Assembly (NCBI GenBank): GCA_013399305.1
Contig: VXAI01000191.1
Span: forward strand, 517,191-581,190
Source: Rostratula benghalensis
Taxonomy: Eukaryota > Chordata > Aves > Charadriiformes > Rostratulidae
Direction: 5' to 3'
DNA length: 64,000 nt
Shown here one piece after another: positions 37,201 to 47,980 of the stretch; the stretch's first letter is position 1, and each line of letters opens with the position of its first letter. The notes beneath the pieces were generated by a model. That model saw only the letters and a program-made list of their open reading frames with translations, was not told where the DNA came from and ran no database searches. A program made the translations under genes and the position numbers.

Positions 37201-38100
37201 TGACTTAGGTAACATCTGGACCCCCCCATAGCTGTGCAATTCTTTCCCAGCACAAGGGGATAGAATTAGGAACAGGAACAAAAGGATAAAGGTGAAAGCG
37301 GCAAGTATATTCTAAATTATCTTAATTTAGCGTGGCCCAAAGGCTGCACTACCAGGCTGTCATCCCTGTGAGCCTTTATTTCACCTAAATACTTCTGGCC
37401 AAAACATTGCCACACATGGACTCCTACACTCTAGACCCCTGCGTCAAGCCAGGTGGGGTACATTGAGCCACCCACAAACAGGTGACAGGGACAGACTGAG
37501 AAGTAAATTATACAGTGAAACAGTAGGGGAAGAAAGCAAGCACCAAATAGATTTCTCAGAAAAAGAAAACAGTAAAATCACCAAGATGAAGTGAAAATGT
37601 TTCCCTGATAGCTGTCTACAGGTAAAGGAATGCAAGGACCCAGTGCAGTTGCCTGTACATTGATGTATGGTGCCTTTTGAGATGAGCTACGGTGTCAGAG
37701 ATACCCACACAAGGCTGTTGGTATGGCTTGGGACCTATGGTGACCTGTGGTTTATTGGAGTAGCAGCAGGAGGCTGAGTGTCATTCCTTATGGCACCAGA
37801 TGCCAGACCTCACATGGCAGCAGATGGCCCTATGTAGATAAATGAGTGGGGCCTTTGGTCTCCAAAACAAAATGAACATAAATACTCTTCTAACTAACGT
37901 TGAACAGGAATTAAAAAGATTACAGTTCTGTGATAAACAATGGGAATAAAACGTAATATTTTTTTTAATAAGATATGAATGTTTCTCTTTGGTATGCAGT
38001 AGTTTTTCATACAAATACCCTATTTACTATAGACTTGCACATATTTTAAACAGTGTAGAATTAATATGATGCTCGCAAGGACATGTCTGCTGCTGAATAT
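34273..38100. other. non-genic stretch
   Basis: AT-rich with a TATATA tract at 34731-34764. GGAAACTGATGGGAGCC near 35546 faintly resembles the old palindromic repeat. No exon recognised. Confidence 0.65.
34731..34764. repeat. AT-rich microsatellite
   Basis: TTATATATATTTTTTATATATTC-type alternating sequence on both sides of a short T run. Confidence 0.7.
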
Positions 38101-38330
38101 GCTTTTATACATACATATATATATGTATATGCATCTTTAGGTATATATACATATAAAGCTAGAATACATGCATATATATTTCTGGATCTAAAAGCAGTGC
38201 ACATATAATATACATTATTGTCAAGCACACACATTCATGTATGAGCAAGTGGATATACACATGTAATAAGAAAATACACGTGTAGGGACATGTCCATACC
38301 TGCACACACATATATACAGTCAGTCTCTGT
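38101..38330. repeat. TA/TACA-rich tract with palindromes
   Basis: Long stretch of alternating purine-pyrimidine words (ATACATATATATATGTAT at 38111-38128 is an 18-bp perfect palindrome; GTATATATACATATA follows), then CACACAC and CATGTA words up to 38330. Looks like a decayed compound dinucleotide/tetranucleotide array. Confidence 0.65.
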
Positions 38331-40799
38331 ATGAACAAAATTGCAGATGTGTGATTCCCATCAACATTTCACCAGTATGTTTTATTTGTTATGGGCCTGT
38401 CACCTTCCTAGTTTACAGAGGATTGAACACTGAGCAGAATTTGAGCATAAGGCTACAGTACCAGCTTCCGCTTGACTCCAGCCTCCACTCTGTCTGCTAA
38501 CGTGGCTGGTAGCAGTTAAGAGTTTGCTGGTGTGATAGGTGAGCTCCATCCGTCATGGCTAATGTTGTGAGACAGTTGTGCCTCCTTTTGTTTCCGTATT
38601 CCCTTGAGGACACATTCTGGAGGCATGGCTGTGTTTACCGTACAATTTTTAATTTATTTATTTTTTTAAAGTCAGTAATCATGTTTACTTTACTTCCTTC
38701 CCCAGCACTGTTTACCAGCTTTGGTGTGGCGAGATGACTAAGTCAATATATATTAAGGAATACATAACAATGTTGTAATGAGAATTAGTGGTACTCTGAA
38801 AAGACAGAGACGTTGGCTGCTGTGTTCTGTACTGTTTAGTCTGGGGGTAATGAAGAGCTCACAGATGACCTGATTTCATTAAAGTAGGTCAGATTTGACG
38901 GAAACGTAGCTATGGATCTCTCCCAGCAGTGCAGTGTCTTCCTCCCCACATCCCTGCCTCAGCCCCCCCGCCCCTCACCTCAGCATTTGCAGTCTTGCAG
39001 GGAATTACCTCAGGGTTTTGGTAGTATCTTAGGCAAATATATAGCACTGTACTTAGTTTCCACTGCTCCCTGTGTTTTCTGTGGGATGACACGTGATGGA
39101 AAAGGTGACCATACTTCTGTCTTTACTACAGGAAAGGTGATGGCATGAGCAGATGGCACACTTGATAAGACAACATTTATGCACCATAGATATTTCTCAG
39201 TGAAATCCTATCTGGACGGGATACCTGCCGTTCGTGCTGTGAAGCAACTGGGTCAGATTAACCCTATATTCATTCACAGCTTTCATCTAACCTTCTCTTT
39301 ATTTTCTCTGTTTTATATCTAAGATTTTATCACATTCTTATTTAGCATTACCATAGCAGAAAAACACCTTTAAAAAGATACTGAGGCTGCCTGTACTAGA
39401 CCTTGTGCTCACAAATAAGAATATATAAACAGATATAAGAATCACTCAGAACTTTTGATAGGGTGGATGTAACACTGTGAGATGCTGGAAACAGAATTAG
39501 GTATTGTCTCACAGGATGTCTGCTGAGAGGGTTTCCTCCTAACATCAGTGGGGGTAAGGTGGAATCTATAGTTCAGATCTAAACAAAGACATTAGGGAAG
39601 CTATTCAGACAATGTTCAGCTTGAAAAAAAATCAGGCCCTGTTAGGTAAAAATAAATAAATATATATATATATACAGCAAGACATAAAGAGGACACAGCC
39701 TTTTACTGAAAGAGATTTTGAAAACCTTGGCCTGTGAAAAGAAGCTTGCAGTTCAGCTGTTAAAACTGTACTGACCTATCATGAAATATTCTTTTACTTT
39801 TTTTGCAGTCTTTCTACAGTTATATGATTCCCAGAGAGAGAGATATACAATATCCTACATTTAGCTACCTCTCCCTGTTTAAAAGACTATCAGTTTTTTC
39901 ATGTCAAAATATCTCTGAAAAGGTATCAGCCTAAGTACTTTACCTTTCTTTTGCAGCCATATTGTATTTAAACTGGGGCTTACATAACTGCTGAAATTTG
40001 GGAACTCCACTTTCTCAACTCCCTCCTCCTCACTTCCCTTTCTTGCCCATAATTGTTGTGATTGTGCCTCTCATGACTTCTAAAGCAGGCATTCTGTTCT
40101 CCTGTTTGCTTCAGGTCATTACAGTAAAATCTTTTCATTCCTGAAATCTTTTTTTCCCCACATTAGTGCTGAGACAAATAAATTGCTTGTGATTTTCAGA
40201 GGCAACTGGGGTGGTCAAGCAGTTCCCAGAGAAGTCTGTAATAAGATTACTTGCTTAAGTAATCTGAGGACCATGGGCTTTTAAAAATCCCAAGACTCTG
40301 GATACATTTTGGCTTTTTCATATTTCTTCTAGTTACATTCCCTTTACAAAGACTACAGTAGCTTTGTACAGTTTGCACCACTGTAAATAAACCCAACATT
40401 TATTCTAACATAGAAATACCACGTCTTATTTAAATTAGAAAAATAGGACCTTTGGGGTCATCAAATCCTGTCTTCCACTGTTACTTACAACTCTACAGTA
40501 TTATTTTGTTCCTAAATATACTGGCTTCTAATACCAAACTACTTACATTTTGTGCTCTGAGTATTCTCTTGCAATGGAGGCCTGTTTGAACTGAAAGGCT
40601 TCCAAGAGTCTAGTTACGTCAGCTAAAAGCTATGTTTAAAATAGTCTATATGATTTGATTTAGAAGAAGTACGATTGCTCTAGTTTCAGCAAAAGAACAA
40701 GAAAAGCTATGTTTGCTTGAGAGATTTTATCAGATAAAGCCTACTTGTTCTCAAGGCCTTGGACATCTTTGTATTAATACCTCCCCGTCTCTCCTGACG
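38331..40799. other. non-genic stretch
   Basis: No gene recognised. AAATAAATAAATATATATAT microsatellite at 39650-39674. Confidence 0.65.
39650..39674. repeat. (AAAT)n(AT)n microsatellite
   Basis: Three AAAT units followed by about seven AT units. Confidence 0.8.
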
Positions 40800-40836
40800 G
40801 AAGGTCTGCCTGTCTGCCTGTCTGTCTCTGCTGTAG

Positions 40837-40903
40837 GGACGTACCGTTACCACCATTCCCCCAACGACAAAGTAACACAGGAAACAGCAAAATTAATTGC
40901 CTG
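40837..40903 (+). other. candidate exon with strong splice sites
   Basis: A 67-nt segment preceded by a 30-base CTGTCTGCC-type pyrimidine tract ending CTGCTGTAG (a good acceptor) and followed directly by CTG|GTGAGC (a good donor). One frame is open across it and reads TYRYHHSPNDKV at its start; a second frame starting at 40838 is also open and continues to 40982; the third has a stop. It sits in a block (40790-41180) that keeps many more CpGs than the surrounding desert. I recognise no protein family in either frame. It could be an exon of a protein-coding gene whose other exons lie outside, a lncRNA exon, or chance. Confidence 0.22.
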
Positions 40904-40910
40904 GTGAGCT

Positions 40911-41177
40911 ATGGCAGTACGAAGGACAAGGCAGCAGAAAATCAACCTCAGCCCAAGAATGCTAGAACAACATCTCCTGCATGATGCTGTTACGCTTGCC
41001 CAGCTCGGGGCGTTTGATGATGCTAGTGGGAATTTTGGCCACATTGAGCCTCAGGAATCAAAAGTTTGCAGTTTGTACTACCTGGGTAACCACTGGGGTT
41101 ACTCCAGGGTGAACTGTAATGTTGTTACTGACTACGGTTGTGTTGACAGCCGTATCTGCTGTTTCTTTTCTAACTGA
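40911..41177 (+). other. open frame of 88 codons in CpG-retaining block
   Basis: Starts with an ATG in a fair context (G at -3, G at +4) eight bases after the exon-like segment above. The product begins MAVRRTRQQKINLSPRMLE, is basic at its N-terminus, Cys- and aromatic-rich at the end, and has no signal peptide, membrane segment or known domain that I can see. A run of this length is not rare by chance. I list it because composition around it is unlike the neighbours, not because I am convinced it is coding. Confidence 0.12.
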
Positions 41178-42502
41178 AAGATGCAAAAGATGTGTGCTCA
41201 CTGATTTTTCTCAATACAGATTAACTGGAAAGATCTTCATTTTCAGCCTCAGATTCATCTTTTATAAGCTTCAACAAAGGCATAATACTTTAGTTTACCA
41301 CCGCCCCCAAATCAAAGGAGGGAGATCAAAACCCTGTCTTGAAAAGACTGTGCAACTCAATAGGACCTGATCTTGTTGTATTATTGCATCCATTACAACA
41401 GCACAGTTCAGGCAGGTGTTAGTTTCAATTAACCTGGGATTCAGGTATTCACAACATCTTGTCTGCCAATTACTCACATAATTACATGGCCCAGGACTGT
41501 AGAATAGAATCAGCCATCATGCTAGGCATGTGTGATTACTGAAGAAAAGAGGAATTCAGAGGGTGTATGAGTAAAGCACAGCTCCAATGATCATGGACAA
41601 AAGTGGTCTTTAGTGGAGAAAGCTTATTTACTAGGCTCTTGCTGATCTCTTGAATGCAGGAACTGTGCCAACAGTGTTTGTGTGACACGCAGATGCCTCA
41701 CAGCTGTCCGTTGTTTTTGTATTCTTATTCAGCCAGTAGGTAAAGTGAGAACTTATTTAGCATTTTTCAAGGAAGAAACTGAAAGGCATTCCAGGGAGCT
41801 AATGACACCAGCTATATATGGCAAGAAATCAAAATATGAGTATTAAGAAAACCTTAAATCCAACTTTCTCAGACCGGGATGTCAGCTGAAAAAGACAACT
41901 GCTGACATTTTGACCTGAAATATCCACTGACTTGGTCAATATGAATACCTTTTTTGTGTGGCTCTGTCACTGTACTGTCAAAAATCAATCCACCATGGGC
42001 CTCCACATAAAGATCTTTTAAGGTCAAAGGCCAAAGGTCTTTCTGAGCCGTAAATACCATGCATCTTTGTACTTTTTTAAGCTATAATGACATAGAAAAT
42101 GTGAAATTATAGACAAATGTTGTGGAAAGTAGCAAATATCTTCATAATCTAAAATTGTATACACTTAATAATATATATTCCTAATGTCATCTAAGTTTAA
42201 TGATAATACCACGAAGCAAGCAGTAGAAAGGTAAGCTGTTTCTTTCCGCTCATCGTATAGAACTGGACCACGTTAACCTAAACCACTTTCTAACAAAATA
42301 AGTATTCGTTCCAGTGGAACAAATTGGGAGGAAGAATGCTGCTTAATGCTGATAGCAAAATATGGGCCTTTATTTCATCAGGAATCTGGCATGAGTACTG
42401 TATAAAGCTAATAATATTTGACAATGTTATAAGTGTACTTTTCATTCCAAAGGAGAATCTGGGCTATTATAGCCTACTTTTTTAAAGGGGCAGCTTTTTA
42501 AT
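41178..42502. other. non-genic stretch
   Basis: Nothing recognised before the gap. Confidence 0.65.
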
Positions 42503-42575
42503 NNNNNNNNNNNNNNNNNNNNNNNNNNNNNNNNNNNNNNNNNNNNNNNNNNNNNNNNNNNNNNNNNNNNNNNNN
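42503..42575. other. assembly gap (73 N)
   Basis: Run of N in plain AT-rich DNA with no obvious repeat at its edges; true length unknown. Confidence 0.99.
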
Positions 42576-43781
42576 TTGTATGTTTGTTTTTTAAATGCAG
42601 GACCCTCATCAAAAGAAACTCTCATTCTTAGATTTCTTCAACATTTTCTCACTAAAAGTAAATATTTAAGTAAGGAAATTCCCAAAGGGCACACATATCC
42701 ATGCATTTTAATTTTTATAGAAACCCTTTGCTCTTATTAGAATGCATGGTATTTGATTAACTGTTATAATAAGGCTCAGATATAGTTTTTTGCCTCTCTC
42801 CATATGTATTTGTGTTTGTGTATTTATTTACACAGGTAATTTAAAAAAAAATGTAAATTATGTGATTTCTAAATGCTATATTGAGGAATTTCTGTGGTTT
42901 TCTAGGAAGGGAACTGATACTGCTTCTACTGAAATTCTGCATTATGCCAACATAAAGCATTTCAAATGTATACCAGTTCTCTGGGAAATAGAGTACCAAA
43001 AGCTCAGGGACATTTGTCCCACAATGCAGCTTTTTCTCGACGTCATATCCATACATCTTCTATCAATCACAGAAATAATCTGTTTGACAGCTGTGTGTTT
43101 GGGGCATTGTGATACATGAAAGTTCCAGATTAATACACGAGCTCAGAGATATTTGCTGTCATGAAAATAACAGTTTTAATGCAGTATGAGTGTTGTCTGT
43201 ATTTAGAGACCACTTTTAAGAAAAACCATCAGGCCCCAAACTTACAGATATTTCTACTGTTACATACTGGTTTTATTAAATAGCACAAACCATTTCTGGA
43301 TGACATGTAATATTTCTGTCATAGGACCAAGCAAGAATTAGATGGTGAAGAGAAACCACCCAGGATGATGATGATGATGACGATGATTATTATTATTATG
43401 TAAATATATTGCTGGAGGGAGACTTACCCACCTCCTACCCAGCTGAACTGGTGAGAAGTGGTGGTCTTATGTAAGGTTCTTCTTGTCTTTTACTTATTTC
43501 TGTCCTTAATGTCATCATTGCATGACATCTCAAGCTTCTCAGTGCTCCTGCAGAGATTTTGGATTGTGGCCAAAGTATTTCTTTTTTTTTGGGGGGGTGG
43601 GGAAGTCAGACAAAAGAGAGGTAGAAATGAGGCGACAGCAATAAGTTATTTGGCTCACATGATACATGTGGGTGAGGTGTACCTTGCTTCTGCATTCCCA
43701 TAAACACAGTCCTGCGTTTCACAGGTTTGCAAAATCTCAACTGTATCAGCATCCAACCTGGTTTGGGCTATGAGTTACAGG
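42576..43781. other. non-genic stretch
   Basis: AT-rich. The 109-codon frame at 42790-43119 (+) shows no domain. A trinucleotide microsatellite lies at 43364-43400 and a T9G7 junction at about 43582-43597. Confidence 0.65.
43364..43400. repeat. (GAT)n(TAT)n compound microsatellite
   Basis: About seven GAT units with one GAC interruption, followed by about five ATT units. Confidence 0.9.
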
Positions 43782-44145
43782 GAAGATATAATCCAGCTGG
43801 CCAGAGTCTGAAGAGAATAGTAAAATGACCAGAGAATGATCCATAAAACGTCACACTTGGAGAAAGAAAGAATTATAAACTGAGAAAAGACTGGAGAGAC
43901 ATGTTTACCTGTTCTATGGCAGGACCCCCAAAGAGGAGAGGAATATGGCAAATAGGAAGTATAGTTTAGGTTATCCATTAAAATAAACCTTCTTTCGGAA
44001 GTTCTATGAAGCACTGGAATGAGTGTAGAGGCTCTAGAGTCCCTGCTAGAGGGGGCCTATAAAAGTAGGATAGACAAACAGATCTCAAAAATGAAGTAGA
44101 CATGATCTTCTTGTCTAGGGAAGTGGATCAAGCAACCTGTGGAGG
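43782..44145 (+). mobile_element. ancient, highly diverged CR1-type LINE fragment
   Basis: The landmarks of the CR1 3' part appear in order but eroded: AGAGTCTGAAGAGAATAGTA, GAGAATGATCC, TATAGTTTAGGTTATCCATT, AACCTTCTTTCGGAAGTTCT, GAAGCACTGGAATGAG, then AGGATAGACAAACAGATCTC, which matches the TTAGACAAACACCTGTC word of older amniote CR1 lineages as I remember them. Spacing is close to full length across 360 bases. Divergence is far greater than in the six avian copies, so this insertion should predate them. Boundaries are approximate. Confidence 0.75.
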
Positions 44146-45459
44146 AGTTTTTTCATCTCTATTCTCTCTGATTTCATCTTTAGGCAGGTATAAATTCACC
44201 ATAGTTTAGCAGATTGTTGCATCTGATAGCTTTTACAAGTGGCACAACCTTCAGGGTAAGCTTTGGGTGAACAGTTCACATCTGTCAGCGTTGCAAAAGC
44301 CATAACTATAACTGGCTCTAATTAGCAGCCTATATGGCAATTTTAGTAGCTAGGACAACAACTTGGCTATAAAGGATGAATGATCCTTTCATCTCAGTGG
44401 CTGTTTCTTCAAGCTCAGTGAAGCTGGTAAGACAGGGTGAGGGAGCTGACAGTGCTGCTATCCATCCATGATGTATCTCTTTTTTTCCTTTGCTATACTG
44501 CAGAGGATGTGGGTCTCTGGGACTGTGCATTCAGCATCTTTCACAAGCACTGCTTTCATACACAGAATAACCTACTTGTGCACTGGTGTTCTGGACTGAA
44601 AATTGTAGGGGTTTCAGTGGAGAGGATGAAGGGAGGGAGAGGAGAGATTTATGATAAGCAGGTAGTTGGCTGCTCTTTGCCAAAGGCATGTAAATAGAGC
44701 AAAATTCTGACATCAGCACGTTTTCGAACTTAGGCTCTGTTGTGAGATCTCCTTTTAGATGTGGGTACGTTTTTTAGACAAGGTAGAAGGATGACCCAAG
44801 CATTCCTTTCAGCCTCATGCATAAATATTTGCATCGTAGGTTTCAAGAGCAGAGAAAAAGCAGTCTTACTTCGCCTCCTCCTCCCCCAACTGCGTGCCTG
44901 TCTCTCTCAGTTTTCTACTATCCCAATGGCAAAAAATACACTTTCAGCTGTGATGAGTGTTTCCGATTTGTAATCCAGGCCAGTCTGTGTCTTTGCAAAC
45001 TGCCAAAATTGTGAAGGATGCTGGTCCTTGCCAGATGCTCATATCTGGGGTCAGAGAAAGGCTGATCTTTTGAGTTCTGTCTATACTAAAGCCAGAAGGC
45101 ATATGTGCTGTACCTGGCCTGAGGGTCGCTTGAGATTGCAAAGCTGATATATTTTTGTCTGTCTTTTCAACCAACTTCTTTGTTTCTCCCACACTAGAGC
45201 TGCATAAATTCACATTGCACTCTTTGTTATATCTGTTTCATTTAAAATACACAGGAAGCCTTGTATGGAAAGTGAGACGTTCTGGAGCTTTGGCTGTGAA
45301 ACATCCCGATAAGAAAAACCCAAACAAATTCATGACAGAGCATTGAGGAGAGCTGTTGAGAGGACACCATTTAGAGGACACGTCAGACTAACCCAGTTGG
45401 TTGGGATATTTATGCAATTAGTTACTGCTTAAAGGCAAACCAAAGTGAACCCAACAAGT
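44146..45459. other. non-genic stretch
   Basis: No gene or element recognised. Confidence 0.65.
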
Positions 45460-45740
45460 CTCTGGAAATGTGGAAGGGGAAGCAGTGTAATAGTGTGATT
45501 TATCTAAAATCACAGTGCATGTAATTTGATGAAATTAGGGGGAAAAAATGAATGCTCCCCTAATTTCCACATGCATATCCATCCCTTAAAAATCAGTAGG
45601 GTAACTAAAGTGGCATGTAAGCCCTGTGGCAACTGTCAGATAAATTACACAACAGTGAAGAAATCTCCTGAAAGTAATGCAATATCCAGCTAACCGTTTT
45701 TCCTCTTTCAGAAAAAGACCTTGAGCTGCTACAGTTGATT
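45460..45740. promoter_or_regulatory. candidate conserved block with 11-bp inverted repeat
   Basis: Unique sequence. GAAATTAGGGG (45531-45541) faces CCCCTAATTTC (45557-45567) across a 15-base loop, a perfect 11-bp inverted repeat. Flanking words such as GTGATTTATC, GTAATTTGATG and CACATGCATATCC are homeodomain/POU-like. No coding frame. The inverted repeat is direct; a regulatory role or a hairpin in RNA is inference. Confidence 0.32.
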
Positions 45741-46161
45741 CTACTACAGAAATGTTACAAAATTTCTCACTGAGAAGGCAGATCTGTGTTTTTGTGCATG
45801 AATAAGCCTTTTATTTTCTAGACAGAGTGCAAATGGAGGCATAGTGAAAATTATTAAAGGGCACTAACAAGGGAATACCAGTCTTTAGGCTAATTTTTGA
45901 GTAACTATTTCTATTTATTTTTTCATTAAACAAAGTCTGCAGTTGCCCAGATTGTTGTTATGAAGTCCCTAAAGCCCTATAAAGCATGGTAATGTGAGTA
46001 AGTTTTCAGAATTTAGTAAGTCTAGCCCTGGGATTTTTACTATTACCTAATGTTTCCATTCTATGGCAGTGTGAAAGCACTATAAATGGCACCTTTCATG
46101 AACCAGCTCTTCTGAGACCAGCAGGCTGCTGCTTCTGCAGCGTGCTGGTGGATCTTTCTTA

Positions 46162-46190
46162 AAACACACACAGACACACAGACGCACACT
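46162..46190. repeat. imperfect (CA)n
   Basis: AACACACACAGACACACAGACGCACAC: interrupted CA repeat. Confidence 0.7.
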
Positions 46191-46829
46191 TTGACCGCCC
46201 CATTATGAAAGCTTTCATAAGAAAGCAGAATTGTCCCGCTCATGGCCATTACATCTGATGACATTCTTAATACTGGCTATTGTTTGCAGAAAGAAGCTAT
46301 TGTCTAAGATTGCATATCTGCTGACCAAAGCACATGTAATAAGCATAGCTTTGGACAAACTGAGCCTAGCCCCAGGGAACAGCTTAGCGGTGAGTTTGTC
46401 TGAATGTCCTGATTCAGTGGTGATCTCCAAAGAGGAAATGCCCACCATTATGTAAGGATTGCCGTTTATCTAAAGACTGAAAAAACATCATTGGTTCCTT
46501 TGTGCCCATAAAGGAGATGGGTCTCATTTAAAGCAAGACATAGTGTTAATGAAAAATCGTCAGAATAGAAAAATAAAGGGAAAAAAATTATATTTCTGTG
46601 TTAGAAAAACCCTAACTCACCTACATTATCTTCCTAGTAAGCAATTAACAGATAGGTTCAAAGGCAAAACTTTTCACGAGGGTACAAAGAGGCAACTTCA
46701 CAAGAGACAGAAAACATCTTTACATTCACATGTGTTATGTGTACCTAGACAGTTTCGCTTTGATAATGATTAGGGAAAATCACGTGGCAGTGATTACAAA
46801 AAAATGAAAATGCTAGAAATCATGTGAAA

Positions 46830-47030
46830 ATAACTTCAAAAAGTCACTGGAGCGTTTTCTGTTTTTCTTATTTTATGCAACCCTTAGCTGTATGCAATGA
46901 GCATTATTCAACCTCCAGTGACAAAAAGGTAAATTCAGGGTAGAGCAGAATGATTTATTACCCTGAAATGGATTATTAACGAGTGATTATTCCTTTTTCT
47001 GTTTCTGAATAATTTCTGAAGTAATTCTAG
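46830..47030. promoter_or_regulatory. candidate block with two inverted repeats
   Basis: GTCACTGGAG (46843-46852) faces CTCCAGTGAC (46913-46922), perfect over 10 bp. Just after, TTCAGGGTA (46934-46942) faces TACCCTGAA (46959-46967), perfect over 9 bp with a 16-base loop. The right part holds homeodomain-like TGATTTATTA, GATTATTAACGAG and TGATTATTCC. No repeat family recognised. Confidence 0.3.
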
Positions 47031-47130
47031 TTTCTGTGAAAACAGCATACTATTTAGAAACATTCATACATTGTTTATTTCTTGTTTGTTGCTTTTCAGA
47101 CATAGTCTTCAGGGTGTGCTTAGATCCTTA

Positions 47131-47980
47131 CAGCCATAGATTATGAAGTCACAAGGGATCATTGTAATCATCTAGCCTGACCTATATATTTTCAGTTTGA
47201 ACTTGAGTATGAAATGTTTTGAAAAACATTTGGTTTTGATTGAAAGCATTTGTTAGTTGTTCCATTGGCTAATTACCCTTACTGTTAAAAATTTGTTCTT
47301 AATTTCTAGCTTCAGCTTTTTTAGCTTCAGCTTTCAGCCACCATATTTTGTCATATCTTAGACCAAAGATACCATGATTGAAGTTTTATTTTGTGTCATT
47401 ATTAACTTTTCTGTCCCTTAGTCTTCCCTTTAACAGATTGAGTTTCTGGAATCTTTAGGTACAAGGAAAGGTTTTTTAATGGTTCGTCTCTGATTTTCCT
47501 TCGAAACCTTTTAAACAATGAAACAAGAACTAAGCAAAATATTGTAGGAGCAGTTGTCAAATACTGAGATATCATGAACTTTGAGCACCTAGTCAAGATG
47601 CTTTCTACAAGGAAAGATTCTGTTAGCCCTCGTGGAGACACTAGCATAAGGGAACTTTGGTCGACATGGCTATTCCTCCTTGACTACATTAAATTAAAAT
47701 TTGTATACAGTCGTCCAAGCTGTGTACCACCGAACTGAACTCCTCATGATTTATTGCTATTTCAAAGATCACTTCTAAACTTTAACTAGGATTGTTCAGT
47801 GGTTTGTTCTAAAGTTTCAAATGTTAAGTAAGATAACAATTAAGAGTAATTCCATAGACGTGGTCTCATTTCATAACAGTATTTTGAGGGATGTCTGTTA
47901 TTCATTTTTAATCCATAGGTGTATGCGTTGTTATATTTTAATGTGCCATATTAATTCATCTTCATCTAATGAAATGTAAG
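47131..47980 (-). mobile_element. ancient CR1-type LINE, highly diverged
   Basis: The low-coordinate end (TATGAAGTCACAAGGGATCA, TTGTAATCATCTAGCCTGAC) is the reverse complement of an old CR1 3' end. In order follow GGCTAATTACCCTTACTGTT, TTAATTTCTAGCTTCAGC, CAGCCACCATATTTTGTCAT, TAAGCAAAATATTGTAGGAG, AAAGATTCTGTTAGCCCTCG and AGGTGTATGCGTTGTTATAT, each matching a successive CR1 landmark as I remember it from turtle-type consensus. It spans about 850 bases with some unalignable stretches. No frame is intact. With the copy at 43.8 kb it marks this locus as very old, unrearranged DNA. Confidence 0.78.
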
